A DNA stretch of 64,000 nucleotides from Fodinibacter sp963747405. GTDB lineage: Bacteria > Actinomycetota > Actinomycetes > Actinomycetales > Dermatophilaceae. Of the stretch, positions 42,161 to 50,669 are shown piece after piece; within the stretch, counting starts at the first letter, position 1; each line of letters starts with the position of its first letter. Both the position numbers and the translations under genes were made by a program. Under the pieces are notes generated by a model. The model worked only from the letters and a program-made list of their open reading frames with translations, made no database searches and had not been told where the DNA came from. Where the stretch lies: the NCBI GenBank assembly GCA_963747405.1, contig CAVVFG010000016.1:1-64000 (forward strand). Reading direction: 5' to 3'.

Positions 42161-42652
42161 ATGACGACGATCTCCGACTTCAGCGCCACCACCCTCAGCG
42201 GGCAGGAGCGCGCCCTGTCCGACTACGCCGGCCGCGTGGTCCTGGTCGTCAACACGGCCAGCGCCTGCGGCTTCACCCCGCAGTACGCCGGGCTCGAGCA
42301 GCTCCACCAGGACCTGCACGACGAGGGCCTGGTCGTGCTGGGCTTCCCGTGCAACCAGTTCGGCGCGCAGGAGAAGGGCACCGAGGAGGAGATCGGCGAG
42401 TTCTGCTCGGTCAACTACGGCGTCACCTTCCCAATGTTCGCCAAGGTCGACGTCAACGGCGACGACGCCCACCCGCTCTTCCGCTGGCTCAAGAGCGAGA
42501 AGAAGGGCCTGCTCGGCGGCCGGATCAAGTGGAACTTCACCAAGTTCCTCGTCGGGCGCGACGGCTTCGTCATCGCGCGCTACGCGCCGAACACCGAGCC
42601 CAAGGACATCGAGGACGACATCCGGGCGGCGCTGGCCGGCGCGGCTGCATGA
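42161..42652 (+). CDS. Glutathione peroxidase family thiol peroxidase
   Basis: A 163-residue peroxidase. The active-site Cys is in NTASACGFTPQYAGLEQL; the Gln and Trp partners are in CNQFGAQE and IKWNFTKFLV. Actinobacteria of this kind usually lack glutathione, so thioredoxin or mycothiol-linked electron supply is likely. The second Cys of SVNYG-type (EFCSVNYG) may serve as resolving Cys. No clear ribosome site. The stop overlaps the next start (ATGA). Confidence 0.92.
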   Translation: MTTISDFSATTLSGQERALSDYAGRVVLVVNTASACGFTPQYAGLEQLHQDLHDEGLVVLGFPCNQFGAQEKGTEEEIGEFCSVNYGVTFPMFAKVDVNGDDAHPLFRWLKSEKKGLLGGRIKWNFTKFLVGRDGFVIARYAPNTEPKDIEDDIRAALAGAAA

Positions 42653-43794
42653 GCCCCTGGCTCGTCCTGGTCCCCGTCGGGGTCCTGGCCGGGTTCCTCG
42701 CCTTCGTCTGGCAGCGGCTCGCGGTCGCCCCCGGCTGGCGCCCGCGCTGGGTGCGGTATGCCGTGGCGGCGCTGCTGGTGGCCCTCACCGCGCTCGCCCT
42801 GGCCGGGTTCGACGTGTGGGGCGGCTGGTTCACGCCCGCCCAGCTGCGACCGGCGGTGTGGGTGGGGCAGGCGTTCCTGGCGACGTGCCTCTACCTGTTC
42901 CTCGGGCTGGTGCCCGTGTGGCTGGTCTGCGTCGGCATCTGGCTGGTGCGCTGGCGGCACCACCACGGGCGGGCGGGGCGGCGGCGGCTGAACCGGGTGG
43001 CCTCGCCGCTCGTCGCGGCAGCGGCGCTCGGCATCACGGCGTACGGCGCGGTGGAGGCGGCCCATCCGTCGGTGACGCGCGTCGAGGTCGCGTCGCCGCA
43101 GCTGCCGCAGCAGTTCGACGGGGTGCGGGTCGCGCTGGTGACCGACCTGCACGCCGGGGCGGTGCGCAGCGCCTCGTTCACGCGGCAGGTCGTCGACCTC
43201 GTCAACGCCGAGCGCCCCGACCTCGTCGTCATCGCCGGTGACCTCGTCGACGGCACGGCCGCCCGCTACTCGCCCGAGATCGCCCCCCTGGCCGACCTCG
43301 AGGCGCCGCTCGGGGTCTACGCGACCACCGGCAACCACGAGATGTTCCGCGACACCGCCAACTGGGTCGCCGTCTTCGAGCGCGTCGGCCTGACGATGCT
43401 GCAGAACTCGGCGGTGCCGCTGGAGCGCGGCGGCGCCAGCGTCACGCTCGCGGGGGTGCACGACCTCACCGGCGAGGGCCGGTGGGCGCCCGACTACGAC
43501 GCCGCGCTCAGCGGCACGGATGCCGGTGCCTTCACCCTGTTCGCCGCGCACCAGCCGCTGCAGGCGCTCGCCGTCCGCGGGCGGGGCGTCGACCTGCAGC
43601 TCTCCGGGCACACCCACGGAGGGCAGATGTGGCCGATCAACTACCTCGTGCCGCTGCAGCAGCCGATGCTCGAGGGCAGGGCGACCGTCGGCGACACCAC
43701 GGTGGTCACCTCGCGTGGGGCGGGCGCGTGGGGCCCGGCCATCCGGGTCGCCGCACCGCCGGAGGTGCCGATCGTCACGCTGAGGCGGTCGTGA
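42649..43794 (+). CDS. Membrane metallophosphoesterase (YkuE/YaeI-like)
   Basis: A 381-residue protein: four N-terminal transmembrane segments, then a calcineurin-type phosphoesterase domain with VALVTDLHAGAV, VVIAGDLVDGT, YATTGNHEMF, TLFAAHQP and LQLSGHTHGGQMWPINY. Relatives act on lipid-linked phosphates, e.g. UDP-diacylglucosamine-like or phosphatidyl substrates; the natural one is unknown here. Coupled to the peroxidase and to the tag gene by overlaps. Confidence 0.92.
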   Translation: MSPWLVLVPVGVLAGFLAFVWQRLAVAPGWRPRWVRYAVAALLVALTALALAGFDVWGGWFTPAQLRPAVWVGQAFLATCLYLFLGLVPVWLVCVGIWLVRWRHHHGRAGRRRLNRVASPLVAAAALGITAYGAVEAAHPSVTRVEVASPQLPQQFDGVRVALVTDLHAGAVRSASFTRQVVDLVNAERPDLVVIAGDLVDGTAARYSPEIAPLADLEAPLGVYATTGNHEMFRDTANWVAVFERVGLTMLQNSAVPLERGGASVTLAGVHDLTGEGRWAPDYDAALSGTDAGAFTLFAAHQPLQALAVRGRGVDLQLSGHTHGGQMWPINYLVPLQQPMLEGRATVGDTTVVTSRGAGAWGPAIRVAAPPEVPIVTLRRS

Positions 43795-44396
43795 GCGGCC
43801 CGGGGCTCGTCGTCGGCGACGACGGGCTGGCCCGGCCGGCCTGGGCGTCGGTCGACCCGCTGCTGCGCGACTACTACGACACCGAGTGGGGCCTGCCGGT
43901 GCGCGACGAGCGTGGGATGTTCGAGCGGCTCTCGCTCGAGGCCTTCCAGTCGGGGCTGTCCTGGGCGACGATCCTGCGCAAGCGACCGGCCTTCCGGCGG
44001 GCCTTCGGCGGCTTCGACCCCGAGGTGGTGGCCGCCTACGACGAGGCCCACGTCGAGCGGCTGATGGCGGACGCCGGGATCGTGCGCAACCGGGCCAAGG
44101 TGCTGGCGACGGTCACCAATGCCCGGGCCACCCTGGCGCTTCGTGACGACCCCGAGGGCGACCTCGCGGCCTTCGTGTGGTCGTTCCGGCCGGCCGACAC
44201 CCCCCGCCCGCACAGCTACGCCGACGTGCCCACGTCCTCCCCCGAGTCACTGGCGCTGTCCAGGGCGCTCAAGCGCAAGGGCTTCGTCTTCGTCGGGCCC
44301 ACGACGATGTACGCGCTGATGGAGGCGGTCGGCGTCGTCGACACCCACCTGCTCGGGTCGCACCGGCGCGGGTCCAGCGGGGTCTGGCCGGCCTGA
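43791..44396 (+). CDS. tag: DNA-3-methyladenine glycosylase I
   Basis: Base-excision enzyme of 201 residues removing 3-methyladenine. Markers: LLRDYYDTEWGLPVRDERGM, FERLSLEAFQSGLSWATILR and KRPAFRRAF (HhH glycosylase fold), and the Tag ending FVFVGPTTMYALMEAVGVVD with THLLGSH. The usual Zn Cys at the N-terminus is not visible (the start VSGPGLVVGDDGLARPAWAS lacks the CxW motif). GTG 43791 overlaps the upstream stop. Confidence 0.9.
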   Translation: MSGPGLVVGDDGLARPAWASVDPLLRDYYDTEWGLPVRDERGMFERLSLEAFQSGLSWATILRKRPAFRRAFGGFDPEVVAAYDEAHVERLMADAGIVRNRAKVLATVTNARATLALRDDPEGDLAAFVWSFRPADTPRPHSYADVPTSSPESLALSRALKRKGFVFVGPTTMYALMEAVGVVDTHLLGSHRRGSSGVWPA

Positions 44397-44401
44397 GATG
44401 C

Positions 44402-44436
44402 CCGAAGGCCCGGCAAAGAGCGTGCCGGGCCTTCGG
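44402..44436. terminator. Strong hairpin between tag and tRNA-Ala
   Basis: Perfect 14-bp stem CCGAAGGCCCGGCA / TGCCGGGCCTTCGG with a seven-base loop, six bases after the tag stop and eight bases before the 3' end of the tRNA gene on the other strand. It can serve both transcripts. Confidence 0.85.
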
Positions 44437-44444
44437 TCGTTCTG

Positions 44445-44517
44445 TGGAGCTGAGGGGATTCGAACCCCTGACCCCCTCCATGCCATGGAGGTGCGCTACC
44501 AACTGCGCTACAGCCCC
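44445..44517 (-). tRNA. tRNA-Ala (anticodon GGC)
   Basis: The minus strand starts GGGGCTGTAGCGCAGTTGG. The anticodon stem CTCCA/TGGAG encloses loop TGGCATG with anticodon GGC (reads GCC). The T arm is AGGGGTTCGAATCCCCT. The acceptor contains G3:U70, the alanine identity pair. CCA is not encoded. Confidence 0.97.
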
Positions 44518-44584
44518 GAGTGGGTGTCCCCTTCAAGGGGCGACGGCGAGTCTACCCATGCACCGTGGAGTGCCCAAATCCGCC

Positions 44585-45250
44585 TCAGGGCGGCGGCGAC
44601 CCGGCCACGGACGCCACCCCGGACGAGGCGTTCCAGGTCTGGATGCGCCACCCGGCGCGGCCCTCGGCCAGCTCGGCCCAGTGGCAGTTCCCGAGCCCAC
44701 CGAGCACCCGCCAGGCGACGTCGTGCCCGAGCCCGAGCAGCCAGGCGGCGGCGGTGCGGCCCGACGCGCCGTGCGTGGAGACGACGAGGCACTGCCCCGC
44801 CCCGAGGGTGGCGAGCTGCTCGGTGAGCGCTGCCCCGACCCGCCCGGCGACCTCGGCCAGCGTCTCGCCGGAGTCGCCCCGGCGCACGTCCTCGCCGCGG
44901 TCCAGCGCCGCCTGCACGTCGGGCCAGCCCTCACCCACCTGCGACGCCGACAGCCCCTGCCACGCGCCCACGTCGATCTCGCGCAGGCGCGGGTCCAGCT
45001 GCACGGGGATGCCGCACGCCCGCCCGACGCTCTGCGCCGTCAGCCGTGCCCGGGCCAGGTCGGAGGAGACGATGGCGGTCGGTGACAGGGCCGCGATCGC
45101 CGGCCCCACGGCATCCGCCTGCCGTTGCCCGCGCTCGGACAGCGAGGTGTCGAGATGGCCCTGCCAGATGCGGGCCGCGTTGTGCTCGGTCTCGCCGTGC
45201 CGCAGCACGATGACGCGACGGGGAGCCGCCGCGGGGGCGGTGGGGCTCAC
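44585..45250 (-). CDS. Histidine phosphatase family protein
   Basis: Phosphoglycerate-mutase-like phosphatase of 221 residues. RHG motif: VIVLRHGETEHNAARIWQGH; second half: LVVSTHGASGRTAAAWLLG. Arg pair SSDLARARLTAQ and REIDVGAWQGLS complete the site. The GTG at 45250 overlaps the rsfS stop, so it belongs to the nadD-rsfS operon as in many actinobacteria. The physiological substrate is unknown; a glucosyl-3-phosphoglycerate phosphatase role is possible. Confidence 0.9.
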   Translation of the reverse strand: MSPTAPAAAPRRVIVLRHGETEHNAARIWQGHLDTSLSERGQRQADAVGPAIAALSPTAIVSSDLARARLTAQSVGRACGIPVQLDPRLREIDVGAWQGLSASQVGEGWPDVQAALDRGEDVRRGDSGETLAEVAGRVGAALTEQLATLGAGQCLVVSTHGASGRTAAAWLLGLGHDVAWRVLGGLGNCHWAELAEGRAGWRIQTWNASSGVASVAGSPPP

Positions 45251-45627
45251 CGACCGCCCTGCTCGGTGCCGACGACGCCGAGGTCGATGCTCGGGCAGTC
45301 CTTCCAGAGCCGCTCGAGCTCGTAGAAGGAGCGTTCCTCGTCGTGCTGCACGTGCACGACGACGTCGACGAAGTCGATGAGCACCCAACGGCCCTCACGC
45401 TGACCCTCGCGCCGCACCGGCTTGGTGCCCATGTCGCGCAGCACGTCCTCGACCTCGTCGACGATCGAGCCGACCTGCCGCTCGGACTCGGCGGAGACGA
45501 TGACGAAGACGTCGGTGAGCGCCAGCTGCTCGGAGACGTCGATGCCGGTGATGGTGGTCGCGAGCTTGGCGGCGGCGGCGCCGGCCGCCGCTCGGGCCAG
45601 CTCCAGCGCGCGGTCAGTGGCGGTCAC
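45247..45627 (-). CDS. rsfS: Ribosome silencing factor RsfS
   Basis: A 126-residue factor that binds L14 and prevents joining of subunits in starvation. Markers: GIDVSEQLALTDVFVIVSAE, SERQVGSIVDEVEDVLRD, GRWVLIDFVDVVVHVQHDEE and RSFYELERLWKDCP. Its start overlaps the end of nadD by 14 bases. Confidence 0.95.
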   Translation of the reverse strand: MTATDRALELARAAAGAAAAKLATTITGIDVSEQLALTDVFVIVSAESERQVGSIVDEVEDVLRDMGTKPVRREGQREGRWVLIDFVDVVVHVQHDEERSFYELERLWKDCPSIDLGVVGTEQGGR

Positions 45628-46261
45628 GGGTCTCCTCGGTGGGGATGGTGGGGTCGCGGTGTTCGAGGGCCGCGCCGGGAGCCGGCGCGGCGTACAGATG
45701 GTGCTTGGAGATGTACTGCACGACGCCGTCGGGAACGAGGTACCAGACCGGCTCCCCCGCCTGCACGCGGTCGCGGCAGTCGGTGGAGCTGATCGCCATG
45801 GCGGGCACCTCCATCAGGTCGACGCGGTCGGCGGGCAGGCCGGTCTCGCTGAGCTGGTAGCCCGGGCGGGTGACACCGATGAACTGGGCCAGCTCGAACA
45901 GCTCGTCGGAGTCCTTCCACGACAGGATCTGGGCCAGGGCGTCGGCGCCGGTGATGAAGAACAGGTCGGCCTCGGGACGCTGGGCCCGCAGGTCGCGCAG
46001 GGTGTCGATGGTGAAGGTGGGCCCGTGCCGGTCGATGTCGACCCGGGAGACGGTGAAACGGGGGTTGGAGGCCGTGGCCACCACGGCCATCAGGTAGCGG
46101 TGCTCGGCAGGGGCGACGTCGCGCCCTTCCTTCTGCCAGGGCTCCCCGGTCGGCACGAACACGACCTCGTCGAGCCCGAGCACGGACTGCACCTCGGAGG
46201 CGGCGACGAGGTGACCGTGGTGGATGGGGTCGAAGGTCCCACCCATCACCCCGAGCCGCAT
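45614..46261 (-). CDS. nadD: Nicotinate-nucleotide adenylyltransferase
   Basis: Makes deamido-NAD from nicotinate mononucleotide and ATP. 215 residues. Nucleotidyltransferase motifs: MGGTFDPIHHGHLVAASEV and AISSTDCRDRV (ISSTxxR). FTIDTLRDLRAQRPEADLFF and ITGADAL are typical. ATG 46261. The C-terminal tail is low-complexity. First of nadD-rsfS-phosphatase, with the small membrane protein gene just upstream. Confidence 0.95.
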   Translation of the reverse strand: MRLGVMGGTFDPIHHGHLVAASEVQSVLGLDEVVFVPTGEPWQKEGRDVAPAEHRYLMAVVATASNPRFTVSRVDIDRHGPTFTIDTLRDLRAQRPEADLFFITGADALAQILSWKDSDELFELAQFIGVTRPGYQLSETGLPADRVDLMEVPAMAISSTDCRDRVQAGEPVWYLVPDGVVQYISKHHLYAAPAPGAALEHRDPTIPTEETRDRH

Positions 46262-46272
46262 GCGTGCAGTGC

Positions 46273-46536
46273 TCAGGAGTGGCCGTGCCCGGGGTGCTCG
46301 GGCCAGTGCGGCTCGTCGTCCTCGGGGTGGGCCGGGCCGGCGCCCGCCTCGCCGGGCTTCACGCCGCGCAGGTCGGGCCGGGCGTACTTCTGCGCGGTGC
46401 CCCGGAAGGACCAGGTGACCCCCAGGAGGAAGGCGAACGCCACCAGGGCGATGACGGCGAACAGCCACGGCGGCATCGGCAGCTCGCGGGCGGTGGGCAG
46501 CTCCTCGCTCAGGAAGCGGGCGACGGTCATCGACAT
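46273..46536 (-). CDS. Small single-pass membrane protein upstream of nadD
   Basis: An 87-residue protein: short N-terminus (MSMTVARFLSEELPTARELP), one transmembrane helix (PPWLFAVIALVAFAFLLGVT), and a charged tail rich in Pro, Glu and His (EDDEPHWPEHPGHGHS). Similar small proteins are common next to nadD in this group; their function is unknown. The ribosome site is unclear, and Met at 46530 is an alternative start. The His-rich end might bind metal. Confidence 0.7.
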   Translation of the reverse strand: MSMTVARFLSEELPTARELPMPPWLFAVIALVAFAFLLGVTWSFRGTAQKYARPDLRGVKPGEAGAGPAHPEDDEPHWPEHPGHGHS

Positions 46537-46669
46537 GCGGGCCAGCCTAGCGCCTCGCCTGTCCACCGACTTCGTCCACAGGCCTGTGCACGCCGGACGT
46601 ACTCGCGCTCATGGCTTGTGGACGACACGCCGGTGGCCCGAGACACCGCGCACAATTGCTCCGGTGCGC

Positions 46670-46698
46670 TTGCGCGGCAGGGTCTTTCAGCGTTAGAA
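46670..46698 (+). promoter_or_regulatory. Promoter of the putative structured RNA
   Basis: TTGCGC (46670-46675), a 17-base spacer, then TTAGAA (46693-46698). Predicted start near 46705. The same -35 word TTGCGC occurs before the aminotransferase promoter at 58547. Confidence 0.5.
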
Positions 46699-46704
46699 AG
46701 AACG

Positions 46705-47006
46705 TCACGCCCCCATGACCGCCGCGGCGAGAAGTCGTCGAAGCGGCCACGGAGGCGGGTCGTACGGATAACGGCACCGACCTCGCCCGGCTTGCTGGGA
46801 CGGACGTGGCAGCCCCGCAAGGGCGGCCACGAGCGCGCGACGGCGTGGGTGCCGCGGCCAAGCGACCTGAGTCGAAGTTCGTCCCTTCACGGGGGCGGCG
46901 CCACCGTCGCGTGGCTGACCCCGCGGTTCGCCGCAGGGACCGACCGGCTCGACACGTCGGCACCGCCGGCCGCCGAAGGCCCCCGATCTCATACTCGGGG
47001 GCCTTC
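46705..47006 (+). ncRNA. Putative structured noncoding RNA of about 300 nt
   Basis: Between a promoter-like site and a strong hairpin (GAAGGCCCCCGA at 46975-46986 pairing with TCGGGGGCCTTC at 46995-47006) lie about 300 bases without a gene. Open frames here lack ribosome sites and family features. The 5' part (GACCGCCGCGGCGAG) and 3' part (GCCGGCCGCC) can pair, giving a long closed structure. Size and shape recall actinobacterial 6S-like or Ms1-like RNAs, but I cannot verify homology. The rest of the 532-base gap (46537-46669) shows no further feature. Confidence 0.4.
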
Positions 47007-47068
47007 AGCATTGGGGGCCCGGGGCCGTTCCCAGCGTGCCCGCGCGCCGGGCCATCTACCCTTGGCCC

Positions 47069-48046
47069 ATGCCCAGCGCCCCGGTCGACCTGAGCGTCGT
47101 GGTCCCGATGTACAACGAGGAAGCGGTGCTCCCGCTGCTCGTGGAGCGCCTGCGGCCCGCCGCGCAGGGCTGGGCGGTGTCCTACGAGATCCTGTGCGTC
47201 GACGACGGCTCCACCGACGCCACCCCCGTGCTGCTGCAGCGGCTGCGGCGCGAGTGGCCGCAGATGAGAGTGGTCCGGTTGCGGGCGAACGCCGGGCACC
47301 AGGCGGCCATCTCGGCCGGCCTGGCCCGCGCCCGCGGCCGGTGGGTGGTCACCCTCGACGCCGACCTGCAGGACCCGCCCGAGGTGATCGGCGAGATGCT
47401 GGCCGTCGCACGCGGCCAGGGCGTCGACGTGGTCTACGGGGTGCGCAAGGACCGGTCGACGGACACCGCCTTCAAGCGGCTGAGCGCCCGGGCGTTCTAC
47501 CGCTCGATCCGGGCGATCTCGGACGTCGACGCTCGGGTCGATGCCGGCGACTACCGGATGATGTCGCGCGCCACGGTGGATGCCGTCAACGCCCTTCCCG
47601 AGCACGGGCGCGTGCTGCGGCTCGTCGTGCCCGCGCTCGGGTTCCCGAGTGCGTCGGTGACCTACTCACGGGCGGCGCGCGCCGCCGGCGACTCGAAGTA
47701 CCCGCTGGGAAAGATGATCCGGCTCTCCCTGGACGGCGTCACCGGCTTCTCCACCGCGCCGCTGCGCTTCGCCACCTGGATCGGGCTGGTCGGCGGGGTG
47801 ATGGCGATCGGCGTCCTGGTCTACGCGCTGGTCGCGCTGCTGCTCGGGAACACCCTGCCCGGCTGGACCTCGACGGTCGTCATCGTCGCGGCGATGGGCG
47901 CGGTGCAGCTGCTCGCACTCGGCATCCTCGGCGAGTACGTGGGCCGTACGTACATCGCCCTGCAGGCGCGACCGTCGTACTTCATCGCCCACGACTCGCT
48001 CGACGTGGCCGCGGGTGAGAGCCGCGACGGTCAGGCTCGGACCTGA
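47069..48046 (+). CDS. Family 2 glycosyltransferase, polyprenyl-phosphate type
   Basis: A 325-residue membrane glycosyltransferase like GtrB/ArnC/DPM. Catalytic region: LSVVVPMYNEEAVLPLLVER, VDDGSTDATPVLLQRL, VTLDADLQDPPEVIGEM (DxD-type). Two C-terminal transmembrane segments follow (WIGLVGGVMAIGVLVYALVA and VVIVAAMGAVQLLALGILGE). It would load a sugar onto undecaprenyl phosphate for wall glycans. TACCCT six bases before the ATG points to a leaderless transcript. Its end overlaps proA by 16 bases, convergent. Confidence 0.92.
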   Translation: MPSAPVDLSVVVPMYNEEAVLPLLVERLRPAAQGWAVSYEILCVDDGSTDATPVLLQRLRREWPQMRVVRLRANAGHQAAISAGLARARGRWVVTLDADLQDPPEVIGEMLAVARGQGVDVVYGVRKDRSTDTAFKRLSARAFYRSIRAISDVDARVDAGDYRMMSRATVDAVNALPEHGRVLRLVVPALGFPSASVTYSRAARAAGDSKYPLGKMIRLSLDGVTGFSTAPLRFATWIGLVGGVMAIGVLVYALVALLLGNTLPGWTSTVVIVAAMGAVQLLALGILGEYVGRTYIALQARPSYFIAHDSLDVAAGESRDGQART

Positions 48047-49323
48047 CCGTCACCCTCGACGACCCACTTGGTCGTGGTCAGCTCGGGGAGGGCCATCGGG
48101 CCGCGGGCGTGCAGCTTCTGGGTCGAGATGCCGATCTCGGCGCCGAAGCCGAACTCGCCGCCGTCGGTGAACCGGGTGCTGGCGTTGACCATGACCGCCG
48201 CCGCGTCGACCTCGGCCGTGAACCGGCGGGCCGCCGCACGGTCCTCGGTGACGATCGCCTCGGTGTGGCCCGAGCCGTAGCGGCGGATGTGGTCCAGCGC
48301 GGCGTCGAGGTCGTCGACGACGCCGACCGACATCTCCAGGCCGTGGAACTCGGTGGCGAAGTGCTCGTCGGTGACCGCATCGTGGGTGACGCCCGCGGTG
48401 TCGGCCTGCGCACCGGCATCCGCGTCGGTGTGCAGCGTGACGCCCTCCCCGGCCAGGGCGGCGAGCGCCTTGGGCAGGAAGGCTGGGGCGACCTCGCGGT
48501 GCACCAGCAGCGACTCGGCGGCGTTGCAGACGCTGGGGCGGTGCGTCTTGGAGTTGACCGTGATGGCCAGGGCCTTGTCGAGGTCGGCGGCGCGGTCGAC
48601 GTACACGTGGCAGTTGCCGATGCCGGTCTCGATGACCGGGACGGTTGACTCGGTGACCACGGTCTGGATGAGGTCGGCTCCCCCGCGCGGGATGAGCAGG
48701 TCGACCAGGCCGCGGGCGGTCATCAGCGCGCGGACGGCGCCGTGGCCGCCCTCGAGCAGACCGACGGCGTCGGCAGGCAGGCCGTGGCCGTCGAGGGCCC
48801 GGCGCAGGACGGCGACGAGGGCGCGGTTGGTGTCGGCGGCGGCGCTGCCCCCTCGCAGGAGCACGGCGTTGCCCGACTTCAGCCCCAGCGCGGCGGCGTC
48901 GACGGTGACGTTGGGGCGGGCCTCGTAGATCATCCCGACGACGCCCATCGGCACCCGGACCTGGCGGATCTGCAGACCGTTGGCCAGCGTGGAGCCGCGG
49001 ACCACCTCGCCGACCGGGTCGGGCAGCGCAGCGATGTCGCGGACGGCGGACGCGACGGCGGCCACGCGCGGCGGGTCGAGGCGCAGCCGGTCCTGGAGGC
49101 TCTCGGCCATCCCCTGCTCGCGGCCGCGGACGAGGTCGCGCTCGTTGGCAGCGACGACCTCGTCGGTGGCGCTGTCGAGGGCGTCGGCGAGGGCGAGGAG
49201 GGCGGCGTCCTTCTCGGCGCGGCTCAGCAGGGCGAGGCGGCGCGAGGCCGTGCGGGCGGCCTCCGCGAGGACGCGGACCTGCTCGACGTCGGCGGGGTCG
49301 ATGCCGGAGGTGCGGTCAGCCAT
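48031..49323 (-). CDS. proA: Glutamate-5-semialdehyde dehydrogenase
   Basis: Second step of proline synthesis: reduces glutamyl-5-phosphate with NADPH. 430 residues. Markers: VPMGVVGMIYEARPNVTVDA, ALGLKSGNAVLLRGGSAA, IPRGGADLIQTVVTEST, active Cys in KTHRPSVCNAAESLLVH, and NASTRFTDGGEFGFGAEIGI. proB lies 1.35 kb upstream on the same strand, with pdxY (opposite strand) and a repeat cluster in between, so the two are not one operon here. Confidence 0.96.
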   Translation of the reverse strand: MADRTSGIDPADVEQVRVLAEAARTASRRLALLSRAEKDAALLALADALDSATDEVVAANERDLVRGREQGMAESLQDRLRLDPPRVAAVASAVRDIAALPDPVGEVVRGSTLANGLQIRQVRVPMGVVGMIYEARPNVTVDAAALGLKSGNAVLLRGGSAAADTNRALVAVLRRALDGHGLPADAVGLLEGGHGAVRALMTARGLVDLLIPRGGADLIQTVVTESTVPVIETGIGNCHVYVDRAADLDKALAITVNSKTHRPSVCNAAESLLVHREVAPAFLPKALAALAGEGVTLHTDADAGAQADTAGVTHDAVTDEHFATEFHGLEMSVGVVDDLDAALDHIRRYGSGHTEAIVTEDRAAARRFTAEVDAAAVMVNASTRFTDGGEFGFGAEIGISTQKLHARGPMALPELTTTKWVVEGDGQVRA

Positions 49324-49437
49324 GCGTCCAAGGGTATGCCGCCCTGGCGGCGGCTGCGGATAGCCGCCCATCGCTCCGGTGGGGAAGGTACAGCGCGGTC
49401 GGGAGGAGCCTCCCTCAACCCCTTGTCCGGAGACGTC

Positions 49438-49634
49438 CGGATGCCTCACCTGCTGAGCCAAGGAGGCACCAACCCCCTACCTGCTTCACGTCGGCGGCCA
49501 GGCCGGCACCAACCCCCTACGTGCTTCACCGGTGGGGCACTGCGCTACCAACCCCCTAGTTGCTTCATCGGGTGGGGCAGGGCGGCACCACATGGGGGTT
49601 GGTACCGGCGCGGCTCACCAGGTGAAGCATCCGG
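49438..49634. repeat. Inverted and tandem repeat cluster between proA and pdxY
   Basis: Two arms of about 44 bp, 49438-49481 (CCGGATGCCTCACCTGCTGA...) and 49591-49634 (inverse), enclose more copies of ACCAACCCCCTA. Direct copies start at 49468, 49508 and 49547 (periods 40 and 39), each followed by a TGCTTCA(C/T)-type word; the fourth is inverted. The whole can fold into nested hairpins. No gene, promoter or terminator in the 444-base gap is otherwise clear; CCGCCT repeats follow at about 49690. Confidence 0.8.
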
Positions 49635-49767
49635 ACCTCCCCGCCGGACCCCATGCGGGCCCTCGCGGGACCTGCCACCGCCTTGGCTCCGCCTCCGCCT
49701 CCGCCCGCACTCCAGCGGCTTCGCCAGTGCGCACCGAGCGCATTCACCCGGGTGGGAGGATGGGCCG

Positions 49768-50622
49768 GTGACGACGATCCTCTCCATCCAGTCCTGCGTC
49801 GCGTACGGCCACGTCGGCAACTCCGCGGCGGTCTTCCCGCTCCAGCGGCTCGGCGTCGAGGTGTGGCCCGTGCACACGGTGCACTTCTCCAACCACACCG
49901 GCTACGGCGCCTGGCGCGGGCCGCTCATGGCGCCGGAGGACGTGCGCGAGGTCGTCACCGGCATCGAGGAGCGCGGTGCGCTGCCCGAGGTCGACGCCGT
50001 GCTCTCCGGCTACCAGGGCGGCGAGCAGATCGGCGAGGTCATCCTCGACGCGGTCGCGCGCACCAAGGCCGCCAACCCGTCGGCGATCTACGCCTGCGAC
50101 CCGGTGATGGGCAACGCGAAGTCCGGGTGCTTCGTGCACCCCGCCATCCCGGTCCTGCTGCGCGAGAAGGTGGTTCCGCAGGCCGACCTCATCACCCCCA
50201 ACCAGTTCGAGCTCGGCTTCCTCACCGAGACCGACCCCGACGACCTCGACTCCACGCTGGCCTCGGTGGAGGCGGCGCGGGCGATGGGCCCGGGCACCGT
50301 GCTCGTGACGAGCGTGCTGCGCCCCGACCGGCCCGAGGGCACCATCGAGATGCTCGCGGTGCACGGCGACGGCGCGTGGATCGTCCGGACGCCGCACCTG
50401 CCCCTCAAGGCCAACGGGTCCGGCGACGTGACGGCGGCGCTGTTCACGGCGCACCTGCTCGACACCGGCGACGCCGGGGCCGCCCTCGGGCGCACGGTGT
50501 CATCGGTCTTCGACCTGCTCCAGCGGACGCTGGACTCCGGCCGGCGCGAGCTCCAGCTCGTCCAGAGCCAGGAGGCCATCGCGAACCCGCGGATGCAGTT
50601 CGAGGTGCAGCAGCTGCGCTGA
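49768..50622 (+). CDS. pdxY: Pyridoxal kinase
   Basis: Salvage kinase making pyridoxal phosphate. 284 residues. Markers: ILSIQSCVAYGHVGNSAAVF, VHFSNHTGYGAWRGPLMAPE, YACDPVMGNAKSGCFVHPAI, LITPNQFELGFLTE and the anion hole KANGSGDVTAALFTAHLL. GTG 49768 has GGGAGGA eight bases upstream. It sits between proA and proB on the opposite strand, converging on proB. PLP enzymes in the window (the desulfurase-like protein, the aminotransferase) need its product. Confidence 0.94.
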   Translation: MTTILSIQSCVAYGHVGNSAAVFPLQRLGVEVWPVHTVHFSNHTGYGAWRGPLMAPEDVREVVTGIEERGALPEVDAVLSGYQGGEQIGEVILDAVARTKAANPSAIYACDPVMGNAKSGCFVHPAIPVLLREKVVPQADLITPNQFELGFLTETDPDDLDSTLASVEAARAMGPGTVLVTSVLRPDRPEGTIEMLAVHGDGAWIVRTPHLPLKANGSGDVTAALFTAHLLDTGDAGAALGRTVSSVFDLLQRTLDSGRRELQLVQSQEAIANPRMQFEVQQLR

Positions 50623-50669
50623 TCGTCTCCCTCACCGGTGTGAGCGGCCTCGCACCGAGCACGCTGGGG

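Noticed and set aside
49438..49634. CRISPR array
   Set aside because: Only three direct units with short unlike spacers and one inverted copy; no cas genes in the window.
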